Assembly (NCBI GenBank): GCA_023238725.1
Contig: CM041534.1
Location: 2,618,449 to 2,682,448 of the forward strand
Reading direction: 5' to 3'
Origin: Scortum barcoo
Lineage: Eukaryota; Chordata; Actinopteri; Centrarchiformes; Terapontidae
DNA length: 64,000 nucleotides
A program made the position numbers and the translations under genes. The notes beneath the pieces are model-generated. The model had not been told where the DNA came from, did no database searches, and saw nothing but the letters and a program-made list of their open reading frames with translations. Shown piece by piece: positions 60,560 through 64,000 of the stretch; position 1 is the first letter of the stretch; the number at the start of each line of letters is the position of its first letter.

Positions 60560-60960
60560 TCATTTTGACGCAGCCAAATTTCAGTGCATTCTCTGAGTAC
60601 TGCCACACAGGAGGTCTGCATGCTGCTCAGGTTTGTCCTGCTTTCAGGTGCTAAATTAAGTTTGTAGTGGAGGAGCTCTGTGGTGATTAAATGCCCTCTT
60701 GAAATTTCAGCAGAACAAGCCGCACACACTGATTCAGCGCTGTCCATATCAGAAACCATGAAGAGGCTACATACTGCTGACATTCAGGCAGTCAGGCACA
60801 CTGTTGCAAACTTCATGGAAAGTTGAACGCTGTTGCTGGGTGCTGCAAGAACTGGCCCTGAATTGCCCAGTAGACGTCATTTGCTAATTTGCATATCAAT
60901 ATGTTTGAATAGTCGGTGCTTTCAGTTGAGGGAGAGGGGCTCCACGGGATGGGCTGTGGT
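60560..60960. promoter_or_regulatory. Candidate intronic enhancer block with octamer
   Basis: Holds a perfect octamer ATTTGCATAT (60887-60896), TGACGTCA-like GACGTCAT just before it, GATTAAATG and CTAAATTAAG motifs. Frames open on both strands (76-89 codons) lack domains. Resembles POU/SOX-type neural enhancers; inference only. Confidence 0.25.
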
Positions 60961-61447
60961 CATCAGGGACTCTGCAGGGTGGGTGAAAAAAAATCCTCTG
61001 CTTATACAAAAAACACGTCAGAATGTCCATCAGTTAAACTTAAAGTCTTTTCATACAGGAAGAAGACTATTAGATGGATCCAAAGTAATGCAGTTAACGT
61101 AACTTTAATAAATAACATTTCAGTCAGACAGCAACACCAGACAGCTTAACTGTCAGTTCTATTCCCTTTGCAGCTCAGTGGGTAAAGGACAGGAGTCATT
61201 GTTTGGCACTGGAGGAAGATCCCAAATATGCTGTAGTTTTTATTGAATCAGGAATTATTTTGAATTGAGAATGGGTTATGAAATGAACTGTGACACCTCG
61301 GGTGGGAAACAAATTGAATAGTGAGACTGCCAAAGATTGTCATCTCATCAATGATGTTACAGCAAGAGACTGATTTGAAATGAATAAATCTTTAAGACGT
61401 ATGGTTTTGCAAAATTTCACACTGACAGACTGACATTTGATGTGCTA

Positions 61448-61515
61448 AGTGAAATGTCTGTCTGAAAATGTTAAAGTATTGGATGGATTTCCATGGTTTT
61501 GGTACTGATGAACTT
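61448..61515 (+). repeat. Fragment of the 43.1 kb repeat family
   Basis: AGTGAAATGTCTGTC, AGTATTGGATGGATTTCCATG and TTTGGTACTGA align in order with the leading module of the element at 43074-43510. Confidence 0.5.
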
Positions 61516-61829
61516 TGCTGGTCTTTTAACTTACTTTAGTTTGTTTAATTCCTTGTATTGATCGAATACCTACAGAACATGCTTATTGGTGAAGTACTGG
61601 AGTACTTACTTTTAATTTTCAAATTTATTTGATATTCAGAACCACATTTCTTTCTCCTATGGGTGCTGTGGCTCAGAATCTGCTGTCACCATTACCACTA
61701 GTGGGGTAGTTTTTTTTTAAATTATAGATAGGACAGCTGAAGAGAGACATGAAAGGTGGGAGAGGAAGGGGGGGGCATGCACTGCCCAGAAAGACAAATA
61801 TTCAGATAGAGTACAGATATTTCAAAAGT

Positions 61830-61872
61830 GCAGTACTCAAGTAAATGTACTTTGTTACAGTGTACCACTGGT
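61830..61872 (-). repeat. End of the 'TACTTAAGTAC' repeat family, reversed
   Basis: CAGTACTCAAGTAAATGTAC-TTTGTTACAG-TGTACCACTG is the reverse complement of the start of the repeat seen at 24424. Flanked by AGTACTGGAGTACTTACTTT near 61592, perhaps the other end of the same copy. Confidence 0.55.
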
Positions 61873-63863
61873 CTAATATAAGATGAAACAGCAGTATTTT
61901 CATCAGTTTTTTTTAAAAGTTGTGATATTGACTTTTCCCAACTTTTATATGGTTTTTAGTTATATTCGCCAGCGTCACCGCCACTGTCAGCACTTACTCA
62001 GGTGACCTAACACCATCCTCACTCAAAACCATATTTAATGTGTAGCACATGCAAGTACATGCAGTGTTGATTTAGTATCAGTAACTTTACACACCATTAG
62101 CTACTAGAACACAGTAGTGCTGTTAAGACACTGTAAAGAGGCTGAATGTAGTGGACACGCTCCTTTGTATTTATAAGCAAGTAATACACATTGCTAATAG
62201 CTGTACAATTTAGAGAACACACAAATTTAAACCACTCTATGGAATTTTAACTGGTTGGGAAACAGTCTCAGTTTAACACTGATGTCTCTATATGACCTAT
62301 ATAATTAAACGAGATCAACAGAGAGAGGGTTGATTACTTCTGTTAAGTTTCTAATAGTTATTGTTAATGCCTGCCACCAGCTCAGATTTTTCTGCGACAT
62401 CAGTTGACATTGCTTCAGTCGCTAACTAAGTGAACACCCAGTGCAGCAGTGGGCCAAAAATTCAGTGCATGCCTACGTTTGGACTGATGATAATGATGGC
62501 AGGAAATAAGAAAGGTCACTAACCCTCAACGCACGCCATCTGTTGTTTGGGACTGTTGACATGTCTCAATCTCAAACTGCTTTCGCTTCAGTCATTAGTG
62601 AAGTCAACTAGATGCTTAAAGTCTTCACAGACATCTAAAAGTTAATGGAAAAATCCATTGCATACATTCACAGTTGTTATAGTATTTATGTCTGTATTTT
62701 CTCCTCATATCGTAGCTGCAGTATCTAGAGGGGTCATGTAAGTGAACCTTCTCAGTAGTGATTTCATGGTTCGGATATGTGTGCACTGACGTGGCTCACT
62801 TGTGCACTTCTGAGCTACTGTTTCTCAGGGAGTTTAGTATGAGATTCAATCTGCTGGGAGATAACATGTTGTAACAGCAGCAAGAGGTGATACAGAAACT
62901 TACAGATACAGAAAGTCATTTACACTTACAGACTCCCTGCCAGATGAACCCATCATGTTTATACTCTTGACATTCATTTAGAATCTTTGACAAAGTTGCA
63001 CATTAGTTTAGTCCCATTTTAGCCCTTGATTTATTTTTTTGTCTCATTTTAGTTGTGCATTTTTAATTCTTTTGTCCACTGAGTTTTCTGAAGCTACAGC
63101 GGTTGCTATCTTTTATGTGTGCTGTTACCATGGTTACGTGTCATTCCCATTTATTGTGAACTTTAAAGGAAAAGGCACAATTTACTTTGTCAGACTAAGT
63201 TTCATATACACAGTGTCCACGCGACTCTGCTCTGCAGCAGTACAACAGACGAACTCTCATTCCCACAGTCCTCTTTACATCCACGTACTGCACCGCTCTT
63301 GATAAAGTTACTTCAACAGTAGCGTACCCTAGCTGTTAAATGTGGGCGTGCTGCATGTTTTTGTAGGTTGTTGCAGCTCTTTTGGTGCCATTTCTTGTCT
63401 AATTTTCAGTGGCACCTTAGACGTCTGTTGTTAGCTAACATTACTGACAGACACTGGGATGGTAAGAATCTGCTGATTAGTGCGACAGGTTAAGCTGCTG
63501 TATCAGCTGCTGAAGAGGAGGACACAATGTACGATTCCACCGATGCTGGATACGACTTTGTGTTAAAACAGTAACAGGTTATTTGTCCATTCAGTTTTCA
63601 TTTGTCAATGAAAAACTGACTATACCTTGTTATACTTTATAGGTTTTTTTTTTTTCATTGTGGAAAAATGGTCATCACCATTTATTTCTTGGTTTGTTTC
63701 TGTTTGTTTTGTTGTCATGCTGCCTGATGAAAATAAAGGGTGTTTACTTTGTAGAGACTATTCAGTCTTGATTTTTAATCTCCTCTGAGCTGAGGCTCTG
63801 TCCTCTCTCAAGGTCGGCCATTTTATAGGTTTTCTGCTGCATCAGGTATTTGTGGAAGGCTCG

Positions 63864-63884
63864 GCCTGCCTGCCTGCCTGCCTG
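63864..63884. repeat. (GCCT)n tetranucleotide repeat
   Basis: Five GCCT units; it explains the QAGRQAGR stretch in the opposite-strand frame, which is not a gene. Confidence 0.85.
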
Positions 63885-64000
63885 GCATACACAAACTCCC
63901 CTCCTCTTTAAACTAATGCACACCCCTCTACACACTATGACAAAGGAGGTGTGTGTTTTCACACCCACAGCATATGCATGCAGGCACTGCCACACAAAAG

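Larger units (their letters stand above)
40199..64000. other. Long non-coding stretch, probably intron 1 of the 40 kb transcript
   Basis: No exon with protein homology or consistent splice sites was found on either strand. It contains transposon relics (43.1-43.5, 45.3-45.8, 58.7-58.9, 61.4-61.9 kb), microsatellites and several blocks rich in homeodomain, POU and GATA-like sites, listed separately. A long first intron loaded with candidate enhancers is typical of neural or developmental genes. It could also be partly intergenic. Confidence 0.45.

Noticed and set aside
61150..61215. tRNA-like A box (GCTCAGTGGGTAAAG)
   Set aside because: No matching B box or cloverleaf at the right spacing, so neither a tRNA nor a clear SINE.

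Overview
The window looks like nuclear DNA of a ray-finned fish, probably a percomorph teleost. Reasons: split vertebrate-type genes with GT-AG introns, AT-rich CpG-poor background with two sharp CpG-rich promoter islands, long microsatellites, and dispersed repeats of kinds I associate with percomorph genomes. There are no operons, phage, CRISPR or bacterial features. No tRNA or rRNA gene was recognised.

Layout. 1-16.4 kb: no coding exon that I can support; intergenic DNA or the first intron of the next gene, with microsatellites and one inverted hAT-like MITE. 16.4-23.9 kb: junctional adhesion molecule 3 (jam3, probably jam3b) on +, exons 2-9 of a nine-exon gene, ending in the PDZ ligand SSFVI, followed by a roughly 3.1 kb 3' UTR; exon 1 (signal peptide) was not found. 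23.9-27.7 kb: short intergenic stretch. About 27.7 kb: a tiny coding-like terminal exon on the minus strand, where the ancestral jam3-ncapd3-vps26b order would put the end of ncapd3. 27.9-34.7 kb: vps26b (retromer subunit, possibly the vps26b-like ohnolog), complete, 6 exons, 332 codons, with an NRF1/CCAAT CpG promoter. 34.7-39.6 kb: intergenic with repeats. 39.65-40.2 kb: a second CpG island that looks like a promoter and noncoding first exon on +, with two upstream ORFs and a strong donor. 40.2-64 kb: no coding exon; I read it as a long first intron of that unidentified gene, holding several homeodomain/POU-rich blocks that could be conserved enhancers and several transposon relics.

The jam3-vps26b neighbourhood matches human 11q25, where NCAPD3 lies between JAM3 and VPS26B. 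The two genes are not known to act together: JAM-C is a tight-junction and adhesion immunoglobulin protein, Vps26b sorts endosomal cargo. I found no convincing new biological system. The best second-look items are the minus-strand exon at 27.7 kb, the unidentified promoter at 40 kb with its long intron, and the candidate regulatory blocks.
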